From Rhodospirillaceae bacterium (GTDB lineage Bacteria; Pseudomonadota; Alphaproteobacteria; MPNO01; UBA2964), in the NCBI GenBank assembly GCA_018660305.1, contig JABJKO010000022.1:3546-67545 (forward strand): DNA of 64,000 bases. The letters are read 5' to 3'. Each line of letters begins with the position of its first letter. The first letter of the stretch is position 1. Position numbers and translations under genes: made by a program. Shown piece after piece: positions 56,689 to 64,000 of this stretch. The notes beneath the pieces were generated by a model. That model saw only the letters and a program-made list of their open reading frames with translations, did no database searches and was not told the origin of the DNA.

Positions 56689-57537
56689 TCAATCCCTATA
56701 GGCCACAATCTCGTGTCGCTGGGTGCCGAGGCCGTCGGCGCCCATCTCGACAATATCTCCCGGCTGCAACCATTTGGGTGGATTGAATCCGGCGGCCACG
56801 CCATGGGGTGAGCCGGTGGTGAGCACATCGCCCGGCTGCAGCGACATGAACTCCGTCACATAGGCGATGAGCTGGGCGAAACCGAATACCATATTACTGG
56901 TGTGACCATCCTGGCGGTCTTCGCCATTCACTTTCGTCCACAGACGCACATTCTGGGGATCGCCGACCTCGTCGGCGGTGACCAGCCATGGCCCCAGCGG
57001 CCCGAGCGTGTCGGCACTCTTGCCCTTGGTCGTGCCGCCTTCGCGTTCGCGCTGGTAGGCCCGTTCCGAGCCATCATTCATCAGCGCGTAGCCGGCGACA
57101 TAATCCAGCGCCTCCGCCTCCGAGACATTGATCGCCGTGCGCCCGATCACCGCCGCCATCTCGACCTCGTAATCCAGCTTGGTGGAGGTCTTGGGTTTGA
57201 TGACCGGATCGGTTGCACCGCAGAGCGAGCTGATTGCCTTGACGAAGATGACGGGTTCAGCAGGCGGCTCGTAGCCCATCTCCTTTATGTGATCGAGATA
57301 ATTCTGACCGATCGCGACGATTTTGGGGATACCGCCCACCGGCACGCCCATCCTCGGTTCGCCGGTAACCGCCGGCAGGGAGGCCGCATCGAGACCGCGC
57401 AACCGGTCCAGCATGGCCGGTGCCAGGGTTTGCGGCGTGATGTCCTCGATTTCGCCGGACAGATCGCGCAAGGTTCCGTTATCGTCTATCAAGCCCGGCC
57501 GCTCCGCGCCGCGTTCGCCAAATCTTGCCAGTTTCAT
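56689..57537 (-). CDS. Fumarylacetoacetate hydrolase family protein
   Basis: 282 aa FAH-fold enzyme. Metal-binding and active-site motifs: IVAIGQNYLDHIKEMG, then KLDYEVEMAAVIGR (Glu metal ligands), and GDVLTTGSPHGVA. Typical activities are acylpyruvate hydrolysis or decarboxylation in aromatic catabolism. It is divergent from the molybdopterin oxidoreductase, with a perfect inverted repeat between them. Confidence 0.9.
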   Translation of the reverse strand: MKLARFGERGAERPGLIDDNGTLRDLSGEIEDITPQTLAPAMLDRLRGLDAASLPAVTGEPRMGVPVGGIPKIVAIGQNYLDHIKEMGYEPPAEPVIFVKAISSLCGATDPVIKPKTSTKLDYEVEMAAVIGRTAINVSEAEALDYVAGYALMNDGSERAYQREREGGTTKGKSADTLGPLGPWLVTADEVGDPQNVRLWTKVNGEDRQDGHTSNMVFGFAQLIAYVTEFMSLQPGDVLTTGSPHGVAAGFNPPKWLQPGDIVEMGADGLGTQRHEIVAYRD

Positions 57538-57559
57538 AGACGTCCCCCGCTTTCACATG

Positions 57560-57590
57560 GCTACTGCAAAATTCTTTGCCTTGCAGTAGC
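57560..57590. promoter_or_regulatory. Perfect 10-bp inverted repeat in the FAH/oxidoreductase divergent gap
   Basis: GCTACTGCAA and TTGCAGTAGC flank 11 bases. The gap between the two divergent start codons is only 61 bases, so this looks like a shared operator. In the plus-strand mRNA it would also form a hairpin ending 8 bases before the ATG at 57599, which has no clear ribosome site. Confidence 0.6.
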
Positions 57591-57598
57591 ATTAGACC

Positions 57599-59758
57599 AT
57601 GACTGAAGGCAAAAAAATCCTGCCCACCACCTGCTGGGAATGCAGCACCCATTGCGGCGCCCTGGTCACGGTGGAGGAGGGCCGGGTTACCAAGGTAGCC
57701 CCCAACCCCGATCATCCCGGCTCGCTTGGGTCATTTTGCGTCAAAGGTATCCGCGGACTGCCGGAGCTTACCTATCATCCGGACCGTGTCCGCCACCCGA
57801 TGAAGCGTACCGGACCACGGGGGGGCGGCGCGTGGCAGCGTATCTCCTGGGACGAGGCCCTGGATGAGATGTGCGAGCGCTTTCTTGATGTGCGCGACAC
57901 CCATGGCCCGCTGGCGCTGTGTGGCGCGGTCAGCAACGCCCATTTCAGCCGCGGTGTGTCTCTGGCACTGCTGATGCGCGCCTTTGGCTCCCCCAACTGG
58001 ATGATGAACCAGGATCTCTGCGGCGGTTGCCGGGGTGTTAGCGACAAGATCACCGGTCTCTCCATTGGCAATGGCGAGGACATCGACAACACCAATTGCG
58101 CACTGATCGTCGGGCGCAATCCCTATGCCGCCGATCCGTCGCAATGGCAGGCGCTGAAACGCGCCAAGGCCAAGGGTGCCAAGATCGTGACCATCGATCC
58201 CGCCCGGACGCCGGCCGCTGATATTGCCGATCTCTGGCTACAGCCGCGTCCCGGCACCGACGCGGCCATCGCGCTGGCCATGATCAACTGGATGATCGAA
58301 AACGACCGGCACGATCGCGATTTTGTCGCAGATTGGTGCCATGGCCTCGACGATCTGGCCGAGCGGGCGGCACAGTATCCCGTCGACCGCGCCGCCGAGA
58401 TCACAGGCGTACCGGCAGACGACATTGCCCGCGCCGCGGAAATGTATAGCGACGGTCCGTCCTGCTTCGTCAGCGGACACGGAATTGATGCCTTCAGCGC
58501 GGGCGTACAGACTTTCCGCGCCTTCCATTGTCTGGTGGCGGTGAGCGGCAATCTCGACCGCAAGGGCGGCAACCGGCGGATCAAGCGGCCGGCGGGCTTC
58601 ACCAACTATGTCGAAATATTGCACAAGCCCGAATTCCGCCTGCCGCTGGAGGTCGAAAATCAGACTATCGGGGCGGACCAATTCCCACTCTGGGCGGGCC
58701 CCGTGGGCTACCAGACATCTTGCCATAATCCCTCGGTGATAGAGGCCGTTCTTACCGGCAAGCCCTATCCGGTAAGGGCCATGTATGTCACCGGGGTCAA
58801 TATCGTGGTGACCTACCCTGACACGCAGAAAACCATCGCGGCACTCAAATCCCTCGATTTTCTCGTGGTCGGCACTCACATGATGACTCCGACCGCGGAG
58901 TTCGCCGACATGGTGCTGCCCAAGACCACCGGGCTCGAGGACGAGGAAATCTCGCTGGAGGCCAACGCGCCATGCTTGAGTCTGGTCCAGCCGGTCATCG
59001 AGCCGGAGGGAGAGGCCCATAGCGATTTCTGGATCGCCGAGCAGCTCGTTCGGCGCCTCGCGGCACGGGGATTTGACGAAGCCCGACGGTTTTTCCCCTG
59101 GGAGACAAAACGCGATTTCAATGAATTTCTCATCGGTGACGGCGGCATCACAATCGATCAGATGAAGGAAACCGGTTATGCCGCCTTCCCGTATGTATTG
59201 CGCGATTTCGACAAAACCGGGTTCAAGACCAAGACCGGCAAGATAGAGCTTTATTCGGAACGGCTGGCCGAGCTTGGCCTCGACCCGCTGCCCGATTATG
59301 TTCCCACCGGCCAGGCCCTGGCCGACGCGGAGACCCGCGCCACCTACCCGCTGGTGCTGCTGACCGGCGCGCGAGAGCGCACCTACCACCATTCCCGGTT
59401 CCGCGACCAGAATTGGGCCCGCAAGGTTTCTCCCCACCCGTGGCTGCAGCTCCACCCGGACACCGCAGCGGCCTACGGCCTGACGGAAGATGACTGGGTG
59501 GTGCTTGAGACCGCTGGCGGGCCAGGACGCTGCCGCCTGCAAATCCGGGTTACCGACGAGACCCAACCCGGCATCGCCCGAACCGGTATGGGGTGGTGGT
59601 ATCCCGAGGCGCCGGGGCCGGAACGAGGGGCACTCGATGTGAACATCAACGCCGCCATGCGCTATGACGGGCCCTGGGACCCGGTGACCGGCTCGGCGGA
59701 CACAAGAGGACTTCCGTGCCGCATCACCAAAACCAACGCGGCGGCAGCGGCGGAATAA
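57599..59758 (+). CDS. Molybdopterin-dependent oxidoreductase (DMSO reductase superfamily)
   Basis: 719 aa catalytic subunit with an N-terminal 4Fe-4S site at Cys12, Cys15, Cys19 and Cys47 (TCWECSTHCG ... GSFCVKG). Molybdopterin motifs include CGGCRGVSDKITG, VGRNPYAADPSQW and, near the end, LTGARERTYHHSRFRDQNW. No Tat signal, so cytoplasmic. No electron-transfer subunit is linked. It resembles pyrogallol/acetylene hydratase-type or formate-dehydrogenase-type stand-alone proteins; the reaction cannot be set from sequence. Confidence 0.88.
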   Translation: MTEGKKILPTTCWECSTHCGALVTVEEGRVTKVAPNPDHPGSLGSFCVKGIRGLPELTYHPDRVRHPMKRTGPRGGGAWQRISWDEALDEMCERFLDVRDTHGPLALCGAVSNAHFSRGVSLALLMRAFGSPNWMMNQDLCGGCRGVSDKITGLSIGNGEDIDNTNCALIVGRNPYAADPSQWQALKRAKAKGAKIVTIDPARTPAADIADLWLQPRPGTDAAIALAMINWMIENDRHDRDFVADWCHGLDDLAERAAQYPVDRAAEITGVPADDIARAAEMYSDGPSCFVSGHGIDAFSAGVQTFRAFHCLVAVSGNLDRKGGNRRIKRPAGFTNYVEILHKPEFRLPLEVENQTIGADQFPLWAGPVGYQTSCHNPSVIEAVLTGKPYPVRAMYVTGVNIVVTYPDTQKTIAALKSLDFLVVGTHMMTPTAEFADMVLPKTTGLEDEEISLEANAPCLSLVQPVIEPEGEAHSDFWIAEQLVRRLAARGFDEARRFFPWETKRDFNEFLIGDGGITIDQMKETGYAAFPYVLRDFDKTGFKTKTGKIELYSERLAELGLDPLPDYVPTGQALADAETRATYPLVLLTGARERTYHHSRFRDQNWARKVSPHPWLQLHPDTAAAYGLTEDDWVVLETAGGPGRCRLQIRVTDETQPGIARTGMGWWYPEAPGPERGALDVNINAAMRYDGPWDPVTGSADTRGLPCRITKTNAAAAAE

Positions 59759-59787
59759 ACGCGATTAGCCGCGTTAATAAATTTCTG

Positions 59788-59890
59788 TCGGTGGATTTTA
59801 CAGTATTTCGCGAATTAACCTTATTTCGACATAAAAACGTCGGTAGATTTTACAATCCGGTTTGCGGCTAAATCCTGTTAACCACTGTGT
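59788..59890 (+). promoter_or_regulatory. Duplicated conserved upstream element of the sigma-54 promoter
   Basis: GTCGGTGGATTTTACA at 59788 and GTCGGTAGATTTTACA at 59839 are direct repeats 51 bases apart. TTAACCACTGTG begins 39 bases after the second copy. The second copy begins exactly 79 bases before the TTGGCAC box, as at the RHH-like gene. Confidence 0.8.
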
Positions 59891-59917
59891 TCCCCTTAAG
59901 AGCCCGTGTTAACCCGG

Positions 59918-59935
59918 TTGGCACGGAACTTGCAT
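59918..59935 (+). promoter_or_regulatory. Sigma-54 promoter of the secreted unknown protein
   Basis: TTGGCACGGAACTTGCAT matches TGGCAC-N5-TTGCA and lies 65 bases before the ATG at 59983. Confidence 0.9.
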
Positions 59936-59982
59936 CCTGAAACCCAGAGTTACTCCGGTTGGCACCTTTATAGGAGTAAAAA

Positions 59983-60693
59983 ATGGGTACGAAACAAAAT
60001 GTGTTTGTAAAATTCGCAATCGCCGGACTGACGGCGGCGGCAACGGCGATTCCCGGTCAGGCAGGCGCTAGCGTCCTGCCCGGCCCAAAACCGCCAGTTG
60101 TCATTGCCAGCGCGTCGAAGATCAACAAATTGCCTGGACGAACGGTCCCCGCAATAACCACCGCCAGAACCACCCCCGAAATCTACTGGGCCACGAAAGG
60201 CCCGCTGGATTCCGGTATCGGCAAAATTAACGCCGGATCCAGCCAGGCGAACTGGGGCTATGTTCCGAAGCCGTCTCGCAGTGTTGCAGGCTCAAATGTA
60301 AGCGCCTTCGCTCTGAGCTTCTATAATGACAACACTGTGTCCTTCAATCGGGACACCGCGGTCGTGGTCATGGATAGAAAAAATAACTGGTGGACGTCGA
60401 ACAGTAATTTCGGCGGCCAGTTCAAGGCCCAGGTCACGGAATGGTCGACTTTCAGCACGGATTGGACGGCCTCCTCCGACACACAGGGCGAGTCCGAATG
60501 GCGGCCTAATTATAAATCGCCGAGCCAATACAAAACGGTTTCCGAATTTTGCCCACTGGATATCTCGAAGGAATTCAATACCGCCAAGGGTTGCGGCCGC
60601 TATTCAAATTCCCTTCTCTCGGTCCTGCGGGTCATGGACAATTTCCTTAACTGGGTCAAATCCTTGTGGGGCGGTGGCAGCCAGGCTTCCTAG
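59983..60693 (+). CDS. Secreted protein of unknown function
   Basis: 236 aa, strong site TAGGAG before the ATG. A signal peptide spans about residues 1-29 (ending GQAGAS). The mature part is rich in Ser, Asn, Trp and Lys, with a WTSNSNFGG stretch and two cysteines (FCPLDISKE and AKGCGRYSN) that could form a disulfide. The C-terminus is a short amphipathic segment (MDNFLNWVKSLWGGG). No family recognised and no PEP-CTERM sorting signal. It is driven by a sigma-54 promoter and convergent with the carbamoyltransferase cluster. Confidence 0.75.
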   Translation: MGTKQNVFVKFAIAGLTAAATAIPGQAGASVLPGPKPPVVIASASKINKLPGRTVPAITTARTTPEIYWATKGPLDSGIGKINAGSSQANWGYVPKPSRSVAGSNVSAFALSFYNDNTVSFNRDTAVVVMDRKNNWWTSNSNFGGQFKAQVTEWSTFSTDWTASSDTQGESEWRPNYKSPSQYKTVSEFCPLDISKEFNTAKGCGRYSNSLLSVLRVMDNFLNWVKSLWGGGSQAS

Positions 60694-60819
60694 AGCAGTA
60701 TCCGGCCAAATTTGTCGACCGACTATTTGGCGGAAAAAATTCGCGGCGCTCAAAGGCCGAAATGCCCGGCGTGAGAGCGGGTTTCCTGCCAGGGGTGGCT
60801 AATACCCCAAGTTCGAGCG

Positions 60820-62655
60820 TCAATCGAGCTCGAACATATCCTTGTAGTCCTCGGCCAGATCCGGGTCCTGATCCTCTTTGGCAAGATAACAATTGCCGAC
60901 CACAAGGACTTCAATACCCGACCCCATAAAACACCGGAAGGCGTCCTCCGGCGTGCAGACGATCGGCTCACCCCGGACGTTGAAGCTGGTGTTGATGACG
61001 ATGGGGCAACCGGTTTTCTCCTTGAAGGATTTTATCAACGCGTGGTAGCGCGGATTGGTTTCTTCATGGACGGTCTGGATACGAGCCGAATAATCCACAT
61101 GGGTAATGGCGGGGATAGTCGACCGCGGTACATTGAGCTTATCGATGCCAAACAGGGCCTGTTCCTCTTCGGTCATTTCCCGGCGCTTGTCTTCCTTCAC
61201 GTTTGCCACCATCAACATATAGGGGCTGTCACCGTCATGCTCGAACCACTCGGCCACGTCTTCGCGCAGAACCGACGGGGCGAAGGGTCTGAATGATTCA
61301 CGGTATTTGACGCGCAGGTTCAGGGTTTTTTGCATGGCCGGGTCACGGGGATCCCCCAGAATTGACCGCCCCCCCAATGCCCGGGGACCAAACTCCATAC
61401 GGCCCTGGAACCAGCCGATGGCGTTGCCTTCCGTCATGGCGGTCGCGGTTCTTTCGATGGTCTCGCCATCCGATTGAACGCTGAATTTAGCGCCGGCCGC
61501 CGTCAGCCGCTTCTCAATGTCATCCTGGGAGAATTCGGGCCCAAGATAGGAGCCTTTCATGCCGTCCATGACGCCGTTCAGCTTTCGGGGCTGACCCTGA
61601 AAGTGATGATGGGCAACCAGCGCCGCGCCCAGGGCGCCGCCGGCGTCGCCGGCCGCGGGCTGGACCCAGATATTGTCGAATGATTTGTCGCGCAGCAGCT
61701 TTCCGTTGGCGACACAGTTGAGAGCAACGCCGCCGGCCAGGCACAGGTTCTTCTCGCCGGTTTCTTTGGCAATCGATCTTCCCAGCCGCAGGACAATTTC
61801 TTCCGTCACACCCTGAATCGAAGCGGCAAGATCCATTTCGCGCTGGGTAAGTCGCGTTTCGGGATCGCGCGGCGGTGCCCCGAATAGATCGTTGAACTTC
61901 TGATTGGTCATGCGCAGACCGGTACAGAAATCGAAATAGGACAAATCTAGCCGGAACGAACCGTCTTCCTTCACATCGATCACGTTATCCATGATCAGCT
62001 TGGTATATTTCGGCTCGCCATAAGGAGCGAGGCCCATCACCTTGTACTCACCGGAATTGACGCGGAAGCCGGTGTAATAGGTGAAGGCTGAATAGAGCAA
62101 ACCCAGCGAATGCGGGAAATGAAGTTCCCGTACCATTTCGACAGAATTGCCTTTACCGAGACCAAGCGACGTGGTGGTCCATTCACCGACACCATCCATG
62201 GTCAGAATGGCGGCGCTCTCAAAGGGCGACGGGTAAAAGGCGCTGGCCGCGTGGCTTTGATGATGCTCGGCAAAGAGGAGCCGATTGTCCCAATTGTAGT
62301 CTGGAGCATGGGATTTTAGCTTGTTGCGCAGCAGCGATTTCTGAAACAACTTTTCCTTGAGCCAGACCGGCATCGCCATACGAAACGACTCGAATCCCTT
62401 GGGCGCATAAGCAACATAAGTTTCAAGAAGCCGCTCAAACTTGAGAAATGGCTTATCGTAAAACGCGATGTAATCGACATCGGACAGCTCTGACCCGACT
62501 TCCTCAAGGCAATATTCCATCGCCTTAACCGGAAAGTCGGAATCCTGCTTCTTACGTGTGAAGCGTTCTTCCTGGGCGGCCGCAACGACTTTGCCGTCCT
62601 CGACCAGGGCTGCCGCGCTGTCGTGATAGAAGGCGGATATTCCGAGGATACGCAA
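60820..62655 (-). CDS. NodU/CmcH family carbamoyltransferase
   Basis: 611 aa O-carbamoyltransferase. The N-terminal Kae1/HypF-like domain begins MRILGISAFYHDSAAALVEDGKVVAAAQEERF (core ISAFYHDSAAAL and AAAQEERFTR), with LCLAGGVALNCVANG and metal-binding HHQSHA; the C-terminal domain has GPRALGGRSILGDPR and CPIVINTSFNVRGEPIVCTPEDA. It transfers carbamoyl from carbamoyl phosphate to a hydroxyl, often on a polysaccharide or a natural product. It follows DUF5989 by 17 bases, the usual arrangement. Confidence 0.94.
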   Translation of the reverse strand: MRILGISAFYHDSAAALVEDGKVVAAAQEERFTRKKQDSDFPVKAMEYCLEEVGSELSDVDYIAFYDKPFLKFERLLETYVAYAPKGFESFRMAMPVWLKEKLFQKSLLRNKLKSHAPDYNWDNRLLFAEHHQSHAASAFYPSPFESAAILTMDGVGEWTTTSLGLGKGNSVEMVRELHFPHSLGLLYSAFTYYTGFRVNSGEYKVMGLAPYGEPKYTKLIMDNVIDVKEDGSFRLDLSYFDFCTGLRMTNQKFNDLFGAPPRDPETRLTQREMDLAASIQGVTEEIVLRLGRSIAKETGEKNLCLAGGVALNCVANGKLLRDKSFDNIWVQPAAGDAGGALGAALVAHHHFQGQPRKLNGVMDGMKGSYLGPEFSQDDIEKRLTAAGAKFSVQSDGETIERTATAMTEGNAIGWFQGRMEFGPRALGGRSILGDPRDPAMQKTLNLRVKYRESFRPFAPSVLREDVAEWFEHDGDSPYMLMVANVKEDKRREMTEEEQALFGIDKLNVPRSTIPAITHVDYSARIQTVHEETNPRYHALIKSFKEKTGCPIVINTSFNVRGEPIVCTPEDAFRCFMGSGIEVLVVGNCYLAKEDQDPDLAEDYKDMFELD

Positions 62656-62672
62656 TGGTTCAGCCCCCGACC

Positions 62673-62792
62673 CTAGAAGATCGTATAAATAAACGGCGCC
62701 ACCGCAGAACCCTGAGTGAGTATCACGAGCCCGCCAAACAACAGCATCATAATCATTATCGGCAAAAGCCAGAACTTTTTGCGAACGCGCAT
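62673..62792 (-). CDS. DUF5989 family small membrane protein
   Basis: 39 aa from the only in-frame ATG (62792); family homology continues about 15 codons upstream (ILRAAISFILELWIF) to a stop at about 62851, with no ATG, GTG or TTG start there, so the true start may be non-standard or lost. The core VRKKFWLLPIMIMMLLFGGLVI, a single membrane helix, and the end GSAVAPFIYTIF are diagnostic. DUF5989 is a constant partner of NodU-type carbamoyltransferases. Confidence 0.75.
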   Translation of the reverse strand: MRVRKKFWLLPIMIMMLLFGGLVILTQGSAVAPFIYTIF

Positions 62793-62844
62793 GAAAATCC
62801 AGAGTTCCAGGATAAAAGATATAGCTGCTCTCAGAATTGATTTG

Positions 62845-62930
62845 TCATGGTTTCAGGGGCCATAGTCCGATAACGGAGAAGACCACGGTGAACGTCCCGC
62901 CTGGTTTTCCACCACACAATTCGCTGACAT
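62845..62930 (-). pseudogene. Remnant of an SxtJ-like membrane protein
   Basis: An ATG at 62930 gives MSANCVVENQAGRS; the next frame then reads FTVVFSVIGLWPL before a stop at 62845. SxtJ proteins begin with a polar stretch ending RSFGLVF, then FAIIGLWPL, so this looks like the first 30 or so residues with a frameshift and the rest deleted. SxtJ, DUF5989 and the carbamoyltransferase usually form one operon, in that order here. Confidence 0.5.
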
Positions 62931-63077
62931 CCCGTTTCCACCTGCTTTTGATTTCAGCAGGACGGGATCTGACGTTACGCCCGATCAGCCGGCCATGCTG
63001 ATGGCCAACCGCCCTGTTCTTGCCCCGCAAGGACGGCTATATAAAGGGCACCGAACACATCAGGGAAGAGAGCGAGG

Positions 63078-63869
63078 ATGGCCGGAAAACCCGATCCGAT
63101 AAAAACCGCGGCACAGCGGATCCGCACCGCCATGAAAAGCGGGCGGCCGTGCAAGCCGGTCCGGGATCTGCTGAAAAAGGGCGATGTGGATGCCGCCTAT
63201 GCGATCCAGCAGACAAATACCGACATCTGGATCCAGGAAGGCCGCCGCGCCGTCGGCCGCAAGATCGGCCTGACGGCCAAGACGGTCCAGGCCCAGCTTG
63301 GCGTCGATCAGCCCGATTACGGCATTCTCTATGCGGATATGGAGGTGGTTGATGGCGACGAGATCGATCCTTCCCGCCTGATGCAGCCCAAGGTCGAGGG
63401 CGAGATCGCGCTGGTGCTGGACAACGATCTGGTGGATGAGCAGCTCACCCTGATCGATCTGATGGATTCAGTGGCCTATGCCCTGCCCGCCATCGAAATC
63501 GTGGGCAGCCGTATCGCCAAGTGGGATATCACCATCCTCGACACCATCGCCGATAACGCGTCTTCCGGGCTCTATGTGCTGGGCACCAGGCCGGTCGGGC
63601 TTCACGACCTGGATCTCCGCCTGTGCGGTATGGTGATGGAAAACCACGGCGATCAGGTGTCGGTTGGCGCCGGAGTCGCCTGTCTCGGCAATCCCCTCAA
63701 TGCCGCCTTGTGGCTGGCGCGTAAAATGGTTGACGTGGGCATGCCGCTGATGGCCGGAGACACCATCATGACCGGCGCGCTCGGTCCCATGGCGCCGGTG
63801 ACACCGGGCGACGTGGTCGAGGTGCGCATTGGCGGGCTCGGTTCGGTCCGCGCCGTCTTTGCCAGTTAG
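63078..63869 (+). CDS. mhpD: 2-keto-4-pentenoate hydratase
   Basis: 263 aa hydratase of the FAH-like MhpD/DmpE family, which hydrates 2-hydroxypenta-2,4-dienoate to 4-hydroxy-2-oxovalerate in meta-cleavage pathways. Motifs: [23 protein letters not shown], then [11 protein letters not shown] (metal-binding Glu residues) and [12 protein letters not shown]. It is followed 9 bases later by the acetaldehyde dehydrogenase gene, the standard order. Confidence 0.93.
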   Translation: MAGKPDPIKTAAQRIRTAMKSGRPCKPVRDLLKKGDVDAAYAIQQTNTDIWIQEGRRAVGRKIGLTAKTVQAQLGVDQPDYGILYADMEVVDGDEIDPSRLMQPKVEGEIALVLDNDLVDEQLTLIDLMDSVAYALPAIEIVGSRIAKWDITILDTIADNASSGLYVLGTRPVGLHDLDLRLCGMVMENHGDQVSVGAGVACLGNPLNAALWLARKMVDVGMPLMAGDTIMTGALGPMAPVTPGDVVEVRIGGLGSVRAVFAS

Positions 63870-63878
63870 GAGCACCCT

Positions 63879-64000
63879 ATGAAAACCAAAGTCGCCATCA
63901 TCGGGTCGGGCAATATCGGAACCGATCTGATGATCAAAATCCTGCGGAACTCGGAAATTCTGGAGATCGCCGCCTTTGTCGGGATCGATCCCGAAGATCG
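63879..64000 (+). CDS. mhpF: Acetaldehyde dehydrogenase, acetylating (5' part)
   Basis: First 40 residues before the window edge: [20 protein letters not shown] with the NAD motif GSGNIG, then the segment VGIDPED. This opening is specific for MhpF/DmpF, which converts acetaldehyde to acetyl-CoA and channels from the aldolase MhpE. A GGAGCACC site precedes it. Confidence 0.93.
   Translation, partial: MKTKVAIIGSGNIGTDLMIKILRNSEILEIAAFVGIDPED

Noticed and set aside
59959..59965. Second TTGGCAC in the leader of the secreted-protein gene
   Set aside because: It lacks TTGCA at the -12 position and lies downstream of the good promoter.

Overview
The window is GC-rich chromosomal DNA from an alphaproteobacterium, probably a free-living, respiratory member of the Rhodospirillales or a neighbouring order. 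This is inferred from conserved housekeeping blocks: lepB-rnc-era-recO with parC nearby, rpoZ-rel-pdxJ-acpS, folK, a NYN-domain gene, smpB-dapA and a lytic transglycosylase. Many catabolic and TRAP-transporter genes are interleaved with these blocks.

Layout. 1-3137 (minus): TRAP permeases dctQ-dctM, a TAXI-type binding protein, and the first codons of another gene. 3198-3864: a compact cassette with a DUF559 nuclease-like gene between two pairs of inverted GC-rich palindromes; a third pair lies alone at 35261-35366. 3891-13653: GNAT, parC, TPM protein, SDR, recO, a Tat-exported PhoD phosphatase, an RHH-like protein, then era-rnc-lepB. 13836-16398 (plus): a glutaredoxin-DinB fusion with an in-frame UGA at its first redox cysteine, a PcaD-like hydrolase and a glutathionyl-hydroquinone reductase. 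16562-23529 (minus): amidohydrolases, acpS-pdxJ, rel, rpoZ, folK. 23720-31725 (plus): NYN protein, family 5 uracil-DNA glycosylase, the DctB/DctD two-component system and its dctPQM transporter behind a sigma-54 promoter. 31811-40324: orphan fliL, flavoprotein plus amidohydrolase, nitroreductase, sulfite-oxidase-like enzyme, smpB, dapA, lytic transglycosylase. 40363-48238: flavin monooxygenase, a 26-residue membrane peptide, AtzH/HpxZ-like protein, HAD, PLP dehydratase, bactofilin with M23 peptidase, enolase-superfamily enzyme, DUF120 riboflavin-kinase-like protein. 48317: tRNA-Gly(CCC). 48576-52298: binding protein, hybrid histidine kinase and CBS protein. 52320-64000: HpaB, hydroxyacid dehydrogenase, CaiB, RidA, FAH hydrolase, molybdopterin oxidoreductase, a secreted unknown protein, a carbamoyltransferase cluster with DUF5989 and an apparent sxtJ remnant, then mhpD and the start of mhpF.

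Three observations stand out. First, the UGA at 13872 falls on the catalytic cysteine of a glutaredoxin domain and is followed, 11 nt later, by a hairpin, which suggests a selenoprotein. Second, three scattered sigma-54 promoters (upstream of 11024, 42196 and 59983) share an unusually well conserved upstream element, so an RHH-like protein, a tiny membrane peptide and a secreted unknown protein appear to form one regulon. Third, the DUF559 gene sits inside REPIN-like inverted palindrome pairs, an arrangement resembling REP-associated transposase systems. All calls come from reading the sequence; no database search was run.
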